Part shown: positions 23,936 to 33,869 of the stretch, piece after piece
Layout: each line of letters starts with the position of its first letter
Numbering within the stretch: the first letter of the stretch is position 1
Origin: Darksidea phi
Taxonomy: Eukaryota > Ascomycota > Dothideomycetes > Pleosporales > Lentitheciaceae
Direction: 5' to 3'
Assembly: GCA_030770425.1 (NCBI GenBank)
Contig: JASJFT010000147.1
Coordinates: forward strand, 1 to 64,000
Length of the DNA stretch: 64,000 nt
The notes under the pieces: generated by a model
Database searches by the model: none
Told to the model about the DNA's origin: nothing
The model's input: the letters and a program-made list of their open reading frames with translations, nothing else
Translations under genes and position numbers: made by a program

Positions 23936-24781
23936 TTAGTCCTCTGTGCCATCCTGCCTCATTTGATCTGGCGGCGGAAGTTTCCCAAGTTTGATTAACT
24001 CGCGTAATCCCTTTTTGTCGCTCCACTTGTCGTAACATTCTGCGTACTCTGTGGCAAGGAATTGCTTTATCAGATGGGCTATACTGTCGCTACGCCTATT
24101 GTAGGCATCTGGACAAAGCGTTCCAGGCCAATTCTCCATTCCTGGTGGGTAAAATCCAGCATATTCGAAATCAATCAATGCCTTTACCTTCAGTGTTCGT
24201 GGATCCATTATGATGTTTTGAGCCGCAATATCACCATGTTGGAAGACGTACTCAGGCAGGTTTAAAGGGAGAGTCTTCCAGCATTCTTTTCCTATCCACG
24301 GAGGCTGGACGTCAGGGCTTAGCCAAGAGGGGGGCATAACAAATCCATCGATACCCCGGGATTGAGATTTCATGGTCGCGAGCTGTGGCAAAACTGTGCC
24401 AGAAATGAACTCGAGAGCATTTCTGTAAGCCTGGTCTGAACAGTCCTTGCACGGCGTATCGTCTGTATGCTTCTGTCCCTCTGGCTTTGAGCAACTTCGG
24501 CCAGGAAACGTGTCCAGACGAGGACCTCCAATGAACTTTGTTTTTAAATACCTCCGACCGTCTGGATAAGTTCCATGGTCAAGCAGTTGCGGAACAGGTA
24601 TGTCCGTCTCCCTCGAGACTAGTTCCAAGGCTTTAGCCTCGTTCGTGATGCGCTCATGGTTCCTATCTGTGGTTACTATTGCACGATCTTTTGGTGGAAA
24701 GCTAGGCCATTCACTCCCTAATCCGCCGAAATAGTATGACTGTTTCTTACCAGGATCTAAACCACACGAAACGACTGCCAT
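23936..24781 (-). CDS. Aminoglycoside phosphotransferase (APH)-family protein
   Basis: 281 residues. The catalytic loop is H182-G-D-I-A-A-Q-N-I-I-M-D (Brenner motif, with N189) and the metal-binding D204-F-E follows in I-D-F-E-Y-A-G. E48 in N-E-A-K-A-L-E-L-V fits the helix-C glutamate, and I-P-V-P-Q-L-L is typical of fungal APH proteins. These enzymes transfer phosphate from ATP to small molecules or act as kinase-like regulators; the substrate is unknown. The N terminus is doubtful: the glycine-rich loop and lysine are not obvious. An alternative begins at the ATG at 24,851 (M-T-Y-E-Y-T) and splices out a 49-bp intron with donor GTAAGA and acceptor CCTAG, joining before F-P-P-K-D-R. No resistance role should be assumed. 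Confidence 0.8.
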   Translation of the reverse strand: MAVVSCGLDPGKKQSYYFGGLGSEWPSFPPKDRAIVTTDRNHERITNEAKALELVSRETDIPVPQLLDHGTYPDGRRYLKTKFIGGPRLDTFPGRSCSKPEGQKHTDDTPCKDCSDQAYRNALEFISGTVLPQLATMKSQSRGIDGFVMPPSWLSPDVQPPWIGKECWKTLPLNLPEYVFQHGDIAAQNIIMDPRTLKVKALIDFEYAGFYPPGMENWPGTLCPDAYNRRSDSIAHLIKQFLATEYAECYDKWSDKKGLRELIKLGKLPPPDQMRQDGTED

Positions 24782-25371
24782 CAGGCCGTTGGCTATTAAC
24801 TGGAAGTCGCGAAGTCTTTGTGAAGATTTCGGATGTGTACTCGTATGTCATATCGTTTGTTTTGAAGAATCCGATATCTGCATCTAGTCAGCAGCGTTCT
24901 GAGATAATTTAGAAAAAGTACGTGCCACTCTGTGCCTCCATCCTACGAATGTAATCGTATTCTGACTCGAATGCCTTAGAACTTTTCAGACTGCTTATTG
25001 CTGGCTTCATCATTGCGACATCCGAAAGTTCTGTTGTGCTGCTCGCAAGCGAGAGGTAGAAGATGGAGAGCGCTGCGAAGCGAAGCTTTACTCCGAAGAG
25101 ACCTAAGGGCGGTGAAGGAAGGACACCAGCTTGGCGTGCCAATCTTAGTCACAGTCGCGCCAAGGCTGCCTAAGTGGGGCTGTTGCCAGGTAAGCCGCGT
25201 TGCGCGGACGTCAAATAAAGGTAATGCGGCAACCCAGCGGACTGGTGTCTTGTATATAATAGCAAATCGGGGTTGCTTCCATCTAGAACCGGTTATGCAG
25301 CCAGAAACAGTAGGCTGAAGACGCGGATGGAAGGGGAACTAGCGCCGCAGCCAATGAGCGATGGCGCTTGG
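24782..25371. other. Intergenic; one weak 77-codon ORF (24,909-25,142, minus)
   Basis: The minus ORF has a hydrophobic stretch (L-R-F-A-A-L-S-I-F-Y-L-S-L-A) that could be a signal peptide, followed by a short charged C terminus ending G-T-Y-F-F. Start context and codon use are not convincing, so it is not called as a gene. At the right end, TATAAA at about 25,378 is a candidate TATA box for the + strand cysteine-rich gene. Confidence 0.3.
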
Positions 25372-25745
25372 CGGCCTTATAAACGGACCCCGCTCTCGTC
25401 TTAGGAGACAAGCTGCACAACGTTGTGTACTCCGTAGAGGGGACAATACCATTCTCTTTTTTAAACCAAATCCCGCTACAGACGTTAAGTGTATACGCTT
25501 ACAGCTATCGCGAATCCCTATCCTCTGTTTCTCTTCCGCGCCGCTCCTCTTACAAGGGTAACTCCGTTCGTCCCTGTATATTCTTCCAGCATCTCCCTCC
25601 AGCATCCCTCCAGACCTTACCCCTATCGAATGATACCAGGACCGACAGCTGGGCACCGTTATACTTAAGGGACGTTTCGGGGGCGGGAACGGGGTATGCT
25701 ATTCGTCGAACCAACGCAAAAGGTATCGCTAACAACCGCCCTAAG

Positions 25746-25967
25746 ATGTGTCAGAACGTACGAGCCAGGTTCGCGTGCTCCACCTGGCATGCTAGCTTAG
25801 GTGATGAACCTACTCGCCTCAAACATATCGCCCAGTGCCGAGCAGCGGTTGCAAGGGGACAAAGTTGCCCAGAAGATCAAAGGACCAATGATCATGTTCT
25901 TCAGGAGGACGAACCTGATATAAACTGCCCAGAGTGTAGAGGGCAGACCCCCCCAGAGACGCCTTGA
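25746..25967 (+). CDS. Cysteine-rich small protein, 73 aa
   Basis: I prefer the internal ATG at 25,746 (M-C-Q-N-V-R-A-R-F-A-C). The frame is open back to 25,425, but the first 107 codons there are serine/leucine-rich and look like 5' UTR. The 73-residue product has cysteines at 2, 11, 31, 41, 61 and 64, the last two as C-P-E-C, plus a conserved-looking segment A-A-V-A-R-G-Q-S-C-P-E-D-Q-R-T-N. The MC start with scattered cysteines and a C-terminal CxxC resembles a class of small fungal proteins of unknown role. No signal peptide is present, so it is probably intracellular. A TATA box lies near 25,378. Function unknown. Confidence 0.5.
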   Translation: MCQNVRARFACSTWHASLGDEPTRLKHIAQCRAAVARGQSCPEDQRTNDHVLQEDEPDINCPECRGQTPPETP

Positions 25968-26123
25968 TTAAGAGTAGTACTCTGCGAACATCTCCTGCTC
26001 CACTCTACCTCCCCAAGGATATTTCTGCGTTGTCTGCTTGACTTTCTCGGCGGCTTTTGGACGGGAAATAAAGTTCCTAGTAATTAATTACCTAGTTGTG
26101 CATAAGCTTGCAACGGTTCTGCC

Positions 26124-26435
26124 TTACCAATTCCCCTGTGCCCGACTAGCGAGATAGACGAAGTGTGGAATCGATGACAGGTCGCCCTCAGGTAACGGCC
26201 CCTTGACACCTATGTCGAAGAGAAAATAGACAGAGACGCCTTTATCAGAGTCGAAGTTCGGAGGGATGTGGCAGGCATCATACCCGTCGGGGTGAATTTG
26301 GTTACGAAAGTCTCGCGAGAGTACGCTGGAACAGAACGCTTGCCCTAAAGTAACGTGTCTGCTAAGAGGATCGCCCTCGATATCAGTGACCTTAACGTAT
26401 ATAGCGACCCGACATGACGTATCGCTAATGGCCAT
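26124..26435 (-). CDS. Hypothetical protein or last exon, 103 aa
   Basis: Not recognised. The frame reads M-A-I-S-D-T-S-C-R-V-A-I-Y-V-K-V-T-D-I-E-G-D-P and ends A-S-R-A-Q-G-N-W. The same frame stays open upstream of the ATG to about 26,540 (K-F-R-K-R-R-L-F-N-P-E-S-D-P), without another ATG. This may therefore be the 3' exon of a longer gene, or the remains of one. Composition is balanced and not repeat-like. The 5' end is unresolved. Confidence 0.35.
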   Translation of the reverse strand: MAISDTSCRVAIYVKVTDIEGDPLSRHVTLGQAFCSSVLSRDFRNQIHPDGYDACHIPPNFDSDKGVSVYFLFDIGVKGPLPEGDLSSIPHFVYLASRAQGNW

Positions 26436-28715
26436 CAGATTGACGGTTCCGTTACGAGAGGATTCGAACGAGCGGGAGGACCGGTGGGATGGATCGCTCT
26501 CAGGGTTGAATAAGCGGCGCTTACGGAACTTTAGGAATTAGGATTTCCCACCCGCGTCGTTTTGTAGTAGGATGGTTTGAGATGGAATTGATTAGGTAAC
26601 GTTCTGTGTGGGGAAAATGGAGCGCTGGCGTTGGTGTTGTCGATGGAGGCATTGCGGCCATTGCAGGATATGTGGCAAAAATCCGGTGGAATTGCTTGGC
26701 GTACCGCTCGTGTTTCCCCACCCCTTCCCCCTAACGAATTTGTATAGAATCGTAAACTTGATCGGTTTCACGTCAACTAGCCTATTATCACTAATACTTA
26801 ACGTGAGGCTATATACTAACGAATTATTACTAGAGTTCTCTAATCACTGCTCTCGAGTCGGATTTATATATATTCCGAGCGTCTCCAGGAAAGGAAAGGC
26901 TTCGCACGGCCACAGATATATCAGCCACTATTAGTAAATTACACCATGATGATTATGTGCGACCCTACATAAATTTGCGCGCGACAACAGACATAAAGGC
27001 TGATGACGACTTACCAGGCTATCGTAAGCCCCTCAGGTTCGGATAAGACCCCTCTATAAGTATTGTAAGTGGTAAGAGCTTGATAGTGTTGCTGCAGCGA
27101 AGGAACATTATTTTACGCGAAAAGAAGGTTCTTTGTAACTTAAGCATAAAGACAACAATACGAACGTAATTTTTAGGTAGGAGGAGTCTTAGATATTTAA
27201 TAATAGCTATACTATCCCTCACTACGTAGCGAGAACCACACCGTAACGAGAAGAATCTAATAGTTTATCATCTTAAATCTTCTCAGCACGGCTAAATAAA
27301 GATGTCGCAAGTCCTTCTGCTTTCTATACCCTTTTCTGCACCTAATACCAGCATTTAATAGGAAAATTACCGCGGTGCTGGTGTCGCCGTCGATTGGATC
27401 GTCATGGCGCCAGAACGTGCATCTAACGTCTCCCCCCTGCTCGGCGGGGTCTGTCGACACGTATCAAGATTTCGGAACCTTGGTACTCTAGCGCTGTCTA
27501 TAAAGATTCGACTACCTAAGTTTCGAAGTCAGAAGGCCCTGTGAGAAGTCCGCCGCATCCTACCGCTCGGATGATCTTTTAGCGCTGCTGCATTTGTACT
27601 AGCGTAATTTTATCACTTGTATCGATTCTTAGCGCTGCGGAGTCATCTGTGGCTCAACAGCTGAGAGTGTTTGTTCAGTTTACATGGAGAGCCCCAGAGG
27701 CGCGGATGTTTTAGTCAGGTGTTTGTACTGTATTTCTAGCGTAATGATCATATGTTGCCCGCTCTGCTCTGCTCTTGATGGTGTCCTCGCTGCTGCTACC
27801 CGCGCGGGCAGGAGCTTCAGCGTTGCAAACATGCTTAACACCATTGAGCTTGTCCCATACGGTGCACTGCTTATTATGTCATATTATGCCTCGCAGTTGC
27901 TGTGCCTACTGTATTCATGCATCGTCGCGCCCGTTGTCATTCTGCCCAGTCTTGTTGTACGCATTCCCGCTGTGGCTCGCTGAGGACAGCAGACGCCAAA
28001 GTCAAACGTTGATCATATTAACGTATCTTGCGAAGTTTGTATCCGAGCGATATGGCTAGAATTATTAGCTAAATCCCGGGTGGAGGGTTTAGAACTTAAC
28101 TTGCCCTTGGAACAGACTTCACACGGAAGTATGCTCATGTTAAATCGTATTGACTCCAGCATTCCATGTTATCAAAGACTGAGTTACTCTTGTCAGGTCG
28201 CTTGTCAGCAGCTGCTGTCATTGTAGTGGGATCTCGGGGACTGCACTCTAGAGGAATTACGCTTGGCGCTATGGGTAGACCTGCCTCGGAGCCGTCGCTC
28301 CGCGCTCTCGCGAGGTTGCCTCCGCTTCTTGCCCCGCTATCTAAGGTCATCACATCCTCAACGAGGATCATGCGACTACCAATTTACTTATCATACTCCT
28401 TCAAGATGTAAGATGATTAGCTACATTAACATTACATTTGAAAGTCTGACAATGTCAGGTGCGAGTTTCACACGACGATCAAAGTCACGGTCGATGCCCA
28501 GGGACGCCGTCAGTCAGAGATAGTGAGAGTACAGAGAGACTGTGAACGCACGACGTGTCGTACTTCCTCCCGATACGTCCCACCACCACCAACGACAGGT
28601 TCAGGCTAGATACGAGCACATGAGCGGATTATAGCGAGTCGGTATACGTCAGATGTACTGGAAGGCCTAAGCAGACGCATTGAATTGGACCATAGATACA
28701 GCCTTCGCCTCTCTG
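26436..28715. other. Long intergenic stretch, no confident gene
   Basis: Several short ORFs occur on both strands with no motif. The best on the + strand, 27,684-27,983 (99 codons), encodes two or three hydrophobic stretches and could be a small membrane protein, but it overlaps an equally long ORF in another frame. About 27,020-27,250 is AT-richer and TE-like (many TA runs, no frame), probably an old transposon remnant. 28,500-28,700 holds nothing I can name. Confidence 0.35.
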
Positions 28716-29501
28716 TTAAAGGTGCACGTCTTGTTCCTGGGCTTTAAGCCATGCTCGGAGTTTGCCTACAGCGTAATCATCGTGGTCCTGCCTTGAATCG
28801 GCGAAGTCTTGTTCAATCCATCCTGGCGTACCAGCAGTAATGAGCTTACAGCCAAAAGGCTGACAGGAACCGAAATCGATGAGGATAGGTGTATCATACT
28901 CATCAATCATAATGTTTGAAGGTGTAAGGTCGTTATGGGCTAGCCCGAGCTTGTGAAGATGGCTGACTGCTGAAGCGACCTTCCTCATGCATTCCGCAAC
29001 GTCGAAATCTTGCACACCGTTTTCAAGCCGCTCCTTCAACGTCATAGGATATCGTTCCAGAGCAATACCGACAATGCGACCACGTTTAATTAGGCAGCCG
29101 TAATATCGAACGATGTTTGGATGTGGGTTATGCAGCAGGAGCTCGAGTATCTCAGCTTCTTGCAGAATGAGCTTCGGTAAAAGCCCTGTCCCAATGAAAT
29201 CTTTGTGTAGCTTCGGACCTTTTACAAAGATGTTGGTGTTTATGGGTAATGTAAACTTTGTGATGCTCCAGGGTGCCTTTGGGTATACATCATCGTCTGG
29301 GAGACGCTGTAGGCTTTCCCTGATGTCCTTTGAGGTCAGATCGTACTTCCTATGACCGGACTCGCCGAAATAGGCTATGTACTGATCGGTTATAAATCCG
29401 AATGACGAGTAGAGGAATATTGGATTGCCGTCTTTGTCGTCTTCGGCAGAGAAGGCTTCGTAAAGAGGAGATAGATCTCGCGCAGACTCTATCCGTAGCA
29501 C
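28716..29501 (-). CDS. Protein kinase-like protein, 261 aa
   Basis: Compact kinase fold. The N-terminal 75 residues are not kinase-like. The N-lobe lysine is probably K94 (I-F-V-K) and E115 (L-I-L-Q-E-A-E-I-L) fits helix C. The catalytic loop is H189-N-D-L-T-P-S-N-I-M-I-D, with N replacing the usual R of HRD; D191 and N196 are kept. D209-F-G-S-C is an intact metal-binding motif. The activation segment ends G-T-P-G-W-I-E, and D-D-Y-A-V-G-K-L starts helix F, after which the protein stops. The C-lobe is therefore short, as in a large class of fungal orphan kinases. Serine/threonine kinase activity is inferred. Found near three other kinase-fold genes in this window. Confidence 0.8.
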   Translation of the reverse strand: MLRIESARDLSPLYEAFSAEDDKDGNPIFLYSSFGFITDQYIAYFGESGHRKYDLTSKDIRESLQRLPDDDVYPKAPWSITKFTLPINTNIFVKGPKLHKDFIGTGLLPKLILQEAEILELLLHNPHPNIVRYYGCLIKRGRIVGIALERYPMTLKERLENGVQDFDVAECMRKVASAVSHLHKLGLAHNDLTPSNIMIDEYDTPILIDFGSCQPFGCKLITAGTPGWIEQDFADSRQDHDDYAVGKLRAWLKAQEQDVHL

Positions 29502-30214
29502 ATCACCGGCTTTATTTCGAGGTAGGAGAGCGTGGTAGTAGCGTATGAGCGGTGAAACGATATCGATCTAGATAAAAGCCAACATTAGCGACGCGTGGAA
29601 AGGTTGTGCGTGATATTCATACCAGGCTACCTGTAGATTTGAAGACCTCCCATACAGACTGTATCCATCTGCGTAGGTTCGGAGGCATGTATACCAATCG
29701 TGAAGGCTCGGTGTAGTGCTGCTCAAAGCTTGCGACAATCTTGTAAGCTGGCGAAGTCGTGGGAATGGCGTTGGTCCATGCGAATCTGGTTGCGTTTGAT
29801 CGCTTGATGGGAGAAAGACGGCGCAGCAGCCGTGCGCCGTCACGAGCCACAGCCATGGCGAGCCACACTCGACGCCGCAGACTTGGCTTACTCGCCGCTG
29901 TGGCACATAGCATACAGTAATCATTACATAAGCGGCTGAGATGGTGACAGGGTCATCTCGCTTATTTAGGAGGTACCGATCGGCGTGGCGACGTCGTATA
30001 ACGAGGATAGTCGTTTCGTCGAGAGGCAGCTATACCATCTGCGTAGGCTGGAGGAAAAGCTTGTATAGAGAAGACGGTTAAGGAAGGAGGAATCGGCCTT
30101 CTTGGTAGGCTATCGAGGGAGCCAATACCTAACGTGGAAGATAGAGCTGGTGTCCATGGTGGATACGATACGAACGATAGCGTAGGGGGTAGGAGGTTCG
30201 GCGTTATCGGCGAA
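29502..30214. other. Intergenic; degenerate coding-like traces
   Basis: A 98-codon minus frame (29,617-29,913) is arginine-rich with no motif. From about 29,970 to 30,180, one + strand frame reads like a degraded retroelement gag (R-Q-L-Y-H-L-R-R-L-E-E-K-L, then a stop, then further open sequence), adjoining the LTR fragment at 30,215. No live gene is supported. Confidence 0.35.
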
Positions 30215-30281
30215 TTATATTTAAATAGGGATAAGACGAATCCTTAAGAAGACGTAACGGTAGGACGTAGGACTATATAGG
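30215..30281 (-). repeat. LTR-A fragment, inverted, inner piece
   Basis: The complement matches the middle of the 186-bp LTR at 20,770-20,955 (TATATAGTCCTACGTCC, then TTAAGGATTCGTC). Its last five bases ATAGG (30,277-30,281) duplicate 30,927-30,931, flanking the small element between. Matching stops at about 30,215, so the LTR is truncated or belongs to a variant subfamily. Confidence 0.8.
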
Positions 30282-30926
30282 TATCACGCCGATAATGGTT
30301 GTACGCCTCGCTTAGCCTGGTCACCTAAGCGAGCCTACCCTACAATACAATTGTATCAGTATATCTATTATTCTACACTAAGTACGTGTGAAAGCGATTG
30401 GCACGGCTGGCGAGATGTCCAGGTAGGCATTTTGATAACCCTCATCAAAGTGCCTACAGGGAGATATCGCCAGTTAGTGTCAAGATCTTTTAACACCCTA
30501 GGTTCGTACCCAGCTCGCGTCAATTTTTTTTCAATTTTTTGAATTATTGCGCAGATTCGTCTGGACTCTATCCAGCTGGCTAGCACGCGTTCACGCGCCT
30601 AGCTGATCGGCCGAACGCTCGCTACGGCGGCGCGCTAGGCTAAGCAGGCCTATTACGATAGGCGCCATCCCCTGCTGTAGATGCTGGAGGACTAACAGAT
30701 ATGCGAAAGGCTCGAGACGAGCCTTGGGAAGGAGGGAGATAGTGTCACGCCGATATTGGTTGTGCGCCTCGCTTAGCCTGGTCACCTAAGCCAGCCTACT
30801 CCATAATACCTTCGTATTAGTATATCTATTATTCTACACTACCCTTAGTATCGATTCCGATACTAAGTACGTATCCTTTTGCCGGTTCGTTGGTCGGCCT
30901 AGTGGTGTAGAGCTAGCGCCCTCACA
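30282..30926 (+). mobile_element. Small non-autonomous retroelement (TRIM- or SINE-like), 645 bp
   Basis: Inserted into an LTR-A fragment with a 5-bp duplication (ATAGG at 30,277-30,281 and 30,927-30,931). Its first about 100 bp (TATCACGCCGATAATGG...) recur at 30,743-30,840 (TGTCACGCCGATATTGG...), directly after a purine tract GGGAAGGAGGGAGATAG, the arrangement of a polypurine tract and 3' LTR. The right end reads ...CCCTCACA, giving TG...CA ends. Inside is GGTTCGTACCC (about 30,503-30,513), which resembles a Pol III B box, followed by T-runs, so a tRNA-derived SINE history is also possible. There is no coding capacity. It is only lightly mutated. Confidence 0.65.
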
Positions 30927-30998
30927 ATAGGGTCCGTCACGTAACCGTAGCCGGGCCGATGATAATCCGGGAGTCCTCCGGCAGAAGTAGGCGTGACA
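30927..30998 (-). repeat. LTR-A fragment, inverted, outer piece
   Basis: The complement starts TGTCACGCCTACTTCTGCC at 30,998 and matches the first 70 bp of the LTR at 20,770. Together with 30,215-30,281 it forms one LTR split by the small retroelement. Confidence 0.85.
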
Positions 30999-31654
30999 CG
31001 AATCGTATTAGCATAAGGACACTCTCAGTAATGTTTAATACCTGAAAGACTGGCGGTTAAACATATTACTAACAATTAATGCGTCGTTAAGCTCTACTTG
31101 ACGTTTACGGCACCGATGGAGGAAATTGTACATGCGATTCATCTTTATATCAGCCCATGGCCGCTATCATACGAACGAAGATCCTGCCAGAAATCTGAGT
31201 TCTTGCGATTTGACATGAGGGTATTGGTCTTATATTACTATAGCGGTAGTTATATTGAGGACAGACGGGTCCTGCTTTAGAGACCGAGCAGTCGCACCAC
31301 AAGAAACACAGTGGCTGCGTGGAGGGCATGATATACAAATAGTAAATGTCTCCTACAGGGCCCGCGATACTTTAGTGCCCGGTCGCCTTACGGAAAAATG
31401 ACAGTCTGGCGCGGGTACAAGTTGATTGACGGCTCGAAGATACCGGCTTTGAACAGTGTTCCCAAGCTTCTATCGCTTCGGTATACAAATTTCCTCTAAA
31501 GTTGGGCACGTGAATAAAGGAAAACGCTGAATCTGTCGGCTTTTGGGCCGCCTCTGTAGATTCTGAAACGACTGCAGCGTCGTCCCAAGTCTCCCTACAC
31601 GATAGGAATAAGTATCAAGTCCCACTCAGCAGCCTGAAGAAGCACAAGGGGGAC
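30999..31654. other. Intergenic / RhoGAP 3' region
   Basis: No gene supported. Two 60-codon ORFs on opposite strands overlap and lack motifs. The right 200-300 bp are probably the RhoGAP 3' UTR. Confidence 0.4.
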
Positions 31655-33869
31655 TTAATCTTCATCAAAGATTTGAAGGACATTATCCAATATGGTAATG
31701 ATGACTCGAGCTTGTAGACCGGCGTCTGCCATATTACTACCCTTGTGCGGCCCCATCACTGATGGTCTGGTTGTGTCAGTGAGAGTTATAAATCCTGATC
31801 CGGGAGATACTTACGCCCAACAGATGCCGAGGTTGGCCGCACTCATGCGATTCACTTCAGAAGACCGCTCTACGCGACGAAGGTGTAGCATGAGGGCACG
31901 AAGCGTCGCATAATTTGGATCAGGAAGCGCGTTGATAAGAGCATGCATCGAGTCGCGTCGCATCGTGTCATCGTCAATGCGCGCAGCGTCGATAAATTTG
32001 GTGTAGAAATCTTCGGTAAGAAGTGGATCGGGCAGTTCACGGAAGAACTGCTTCAATAGACCGGCAACGCTGTGGACATCGTGTTGAAACGCTTCAGGGT
32101 TGCGAAAGTCGACCTGGGTGGCATCTGCGAGGAGTCAGCGAGGATGTAAAAGATCAACACAGCAACATACTACTGTCAAACAGACTCTTCATTGCTTGTA
32201 TGTGAGAAGTAGTGCCTGGAATGCGGTAGATGCCCTCGACTTCTAGACCATAAAGATCGACGGCTTGGATGCACTGATATACTACCAATGGCACGGGAGA
32301 GCTGTCTCTCGCAAACAGTTGATCGAGATTGACGCCGAACATAGGATTGACGGGGGGCGAAGAAGTATTGTAAAGCACACCACTCGTCTGTTGGGCTGCC
32401 GCTTGCCCCGTAGGACCTCGAGGATAGTCCGATTGAGAATAGGGGTTTGGAGCAACAGGAGAGTAGACTGGCACGCCATACTGGGACGGATACTGTTGCG
32501 GTGGCTGCTGTTGTTGAGACTGGACGGTGTTGTAGCTCTGATAGCTTGGCTGCTGCACAGGTTCAGCTTGGGCTGAGGGCTGATACTGTAAGGGCGACTG
32601 AGCTGACTCGGACTGTGGAAGTGCAAAGGATGGCGGAGGTTGGCTCTGCAGTTGCATCGACGTCCGGCGAAGGGCACCTGCGGCGGGGGGCGGAGTGGGC
32701 TGCGCTTGGTTCGGAGCTTGCGTGGGATGCTTTACATAGTGCACATCAGAGTAGCCATCGGGGATTGAAGGCACATGGGGCGCCATTCCCAAGATGAAGT
32801 CATCGAAGTCTTTCTCGTTGTTGATCTGGTAGATGAGGTGGTTGATGCTCGGTGGCGGATGGGCGGTACTCCCCTTGAGCGGCTGCGGACTGACCACCAG
32901 GCCGTTGTTGACGACTAGCTTCTCGTTGAAGGACGCATATTTCTGCATCTCCATGGTGAGGGCGGCATCGATCTCTCGGATGAGGTCGACAACGCTAGCG
33001 ATGGTTTGGGGGCGCGTCGTGGCCACCAGCTCTTTGCGGTACGCCTGCGCTGTCTGGACCTTGGTGGCGTAGTCCTGGTCGGCGGCCTGAAGCTTCTTTT
33101 GCAAGTCCTCCTCATGTTGGGCGGCCGACTTGGGGCCCTTGAGGCCGAACTTTCTGCCCGCGCCCGTGTCTCCGGTCTTGACGCGATCAAGGTCTTCGGC
33201 GAGCTGGTCGTACTTGGACTTTGCCTTTTCGGCCAGCTTCCCGGTATCCCGCACCTTCTGCTCGGCGGCGAGCCACTGCTGCTTTACCGTCTTGCGGCTC
33301 GCATCGATCTTGGTAGCCAGTTGCAGCAGGTTCTCGTGCATGGCATGGAGGGCGAGGCCGAACTGGGTGCCGTTGTCGGCGAGGCGCTCGTTGGCGTGCA
33401 TGACGTGCTCGAACTGGGTCTGGTAGCTCTCATGGCGCCCCTCGGGCTTGCGTACGCTGTCGAGCGCCATGCGACTGAGCTTCCTCAGGCTGTTCGCGTG
33501 CTCCTCTTCGGTTGCGCCGCGGCGCTTGAGGAAACTGGCAAAGTCCTGCCTGCGTCAGCGGATATCCCGCCGAGGGGAAGAATGCGGCTCCGGTACCCTA
33601 GCGCTGGTGATGCTGGCCTTGATCCGGTTCATCAGCAAGGAGTAGCCAATGTCCGAGTACAGCACGTCGTGCACTTTCTGCTGGACCTGCGCGTCTGGCG
33701 CCTCCTGCTTGAGGTCGTGCGGCTGCACAGCGGGCGCGGGCGCTTCTACTGGTGGGGCCATGGGCCCATCTGTGTGGTGGGTATCGCCGTTGGCGGCGTC
33801 GGGAAGGTTGAAGTCTGGATTGAAGCTGTCGGTGCTCTCCATCGGAGGCAGCGTGGGTGGGGCGGCCAT
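31655..33869 (-). CDS. F-BAR and RhoGAP protein (Rgd1 type), 689 aa
   Basis: Four exons, which I joined by splice sites: 33,597-33,869, 32,171-33,545, 31,815-32,124 and 31,655-31,766. Introns are 51, 46 and 48 bp; the 46-bp one begins GTATGT and the 48-bp one GTAAGT. The spliced frame is 690 codons. Residues about 70-306 form an F-BAR (FCH) domain (S-I-T-S-A-R-D-F-A-S-F-L-K-R-R) with long coiled helices; about 360-490 is a Q/P-rich linker; RhoGAP starts near 493. The arginine finger is R532 in G-I-Y-R-I-P-G; K-Q-F-F-R-E-L-P-D-P-L-L and N-L-G-I-C-W-A-P-S-V-M follow. The family stimulates GTP hydrolysis by Rho proteins at the membrane, and yeast Rgd1 is of similar length. Start chosen at M-A-A-P-P; an upstream in-frame ATG exists. 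This is a conserved housekeeping gene amid accessory DNA. Confidence 0.93.

Noticed and set aside
25425..25745. N-terminal extension of the cysteine-rich gene
   Set aside because: Low-complexity serine/leucine sequence after the TATA box; better read as 5' UTR.
27684..28059. Possible small membrane protein(s)
   Set aside because: Two overlapping frames of similar length, no motif, no splice or promoter support.
29568..29924. 98- and 118-codon minus ORFs
   Set aside because: Overlapping frames, arginine/serine-rich, no motif; adjacent to degraded retroelement sequence.
30870..30926. tRNA gene
   Set aside because: GGTCGGCCTAGTGGTGTAG resembles a tRNA 5' half, but no B box or acceptor stem follows; it is the end of the small retroelement.
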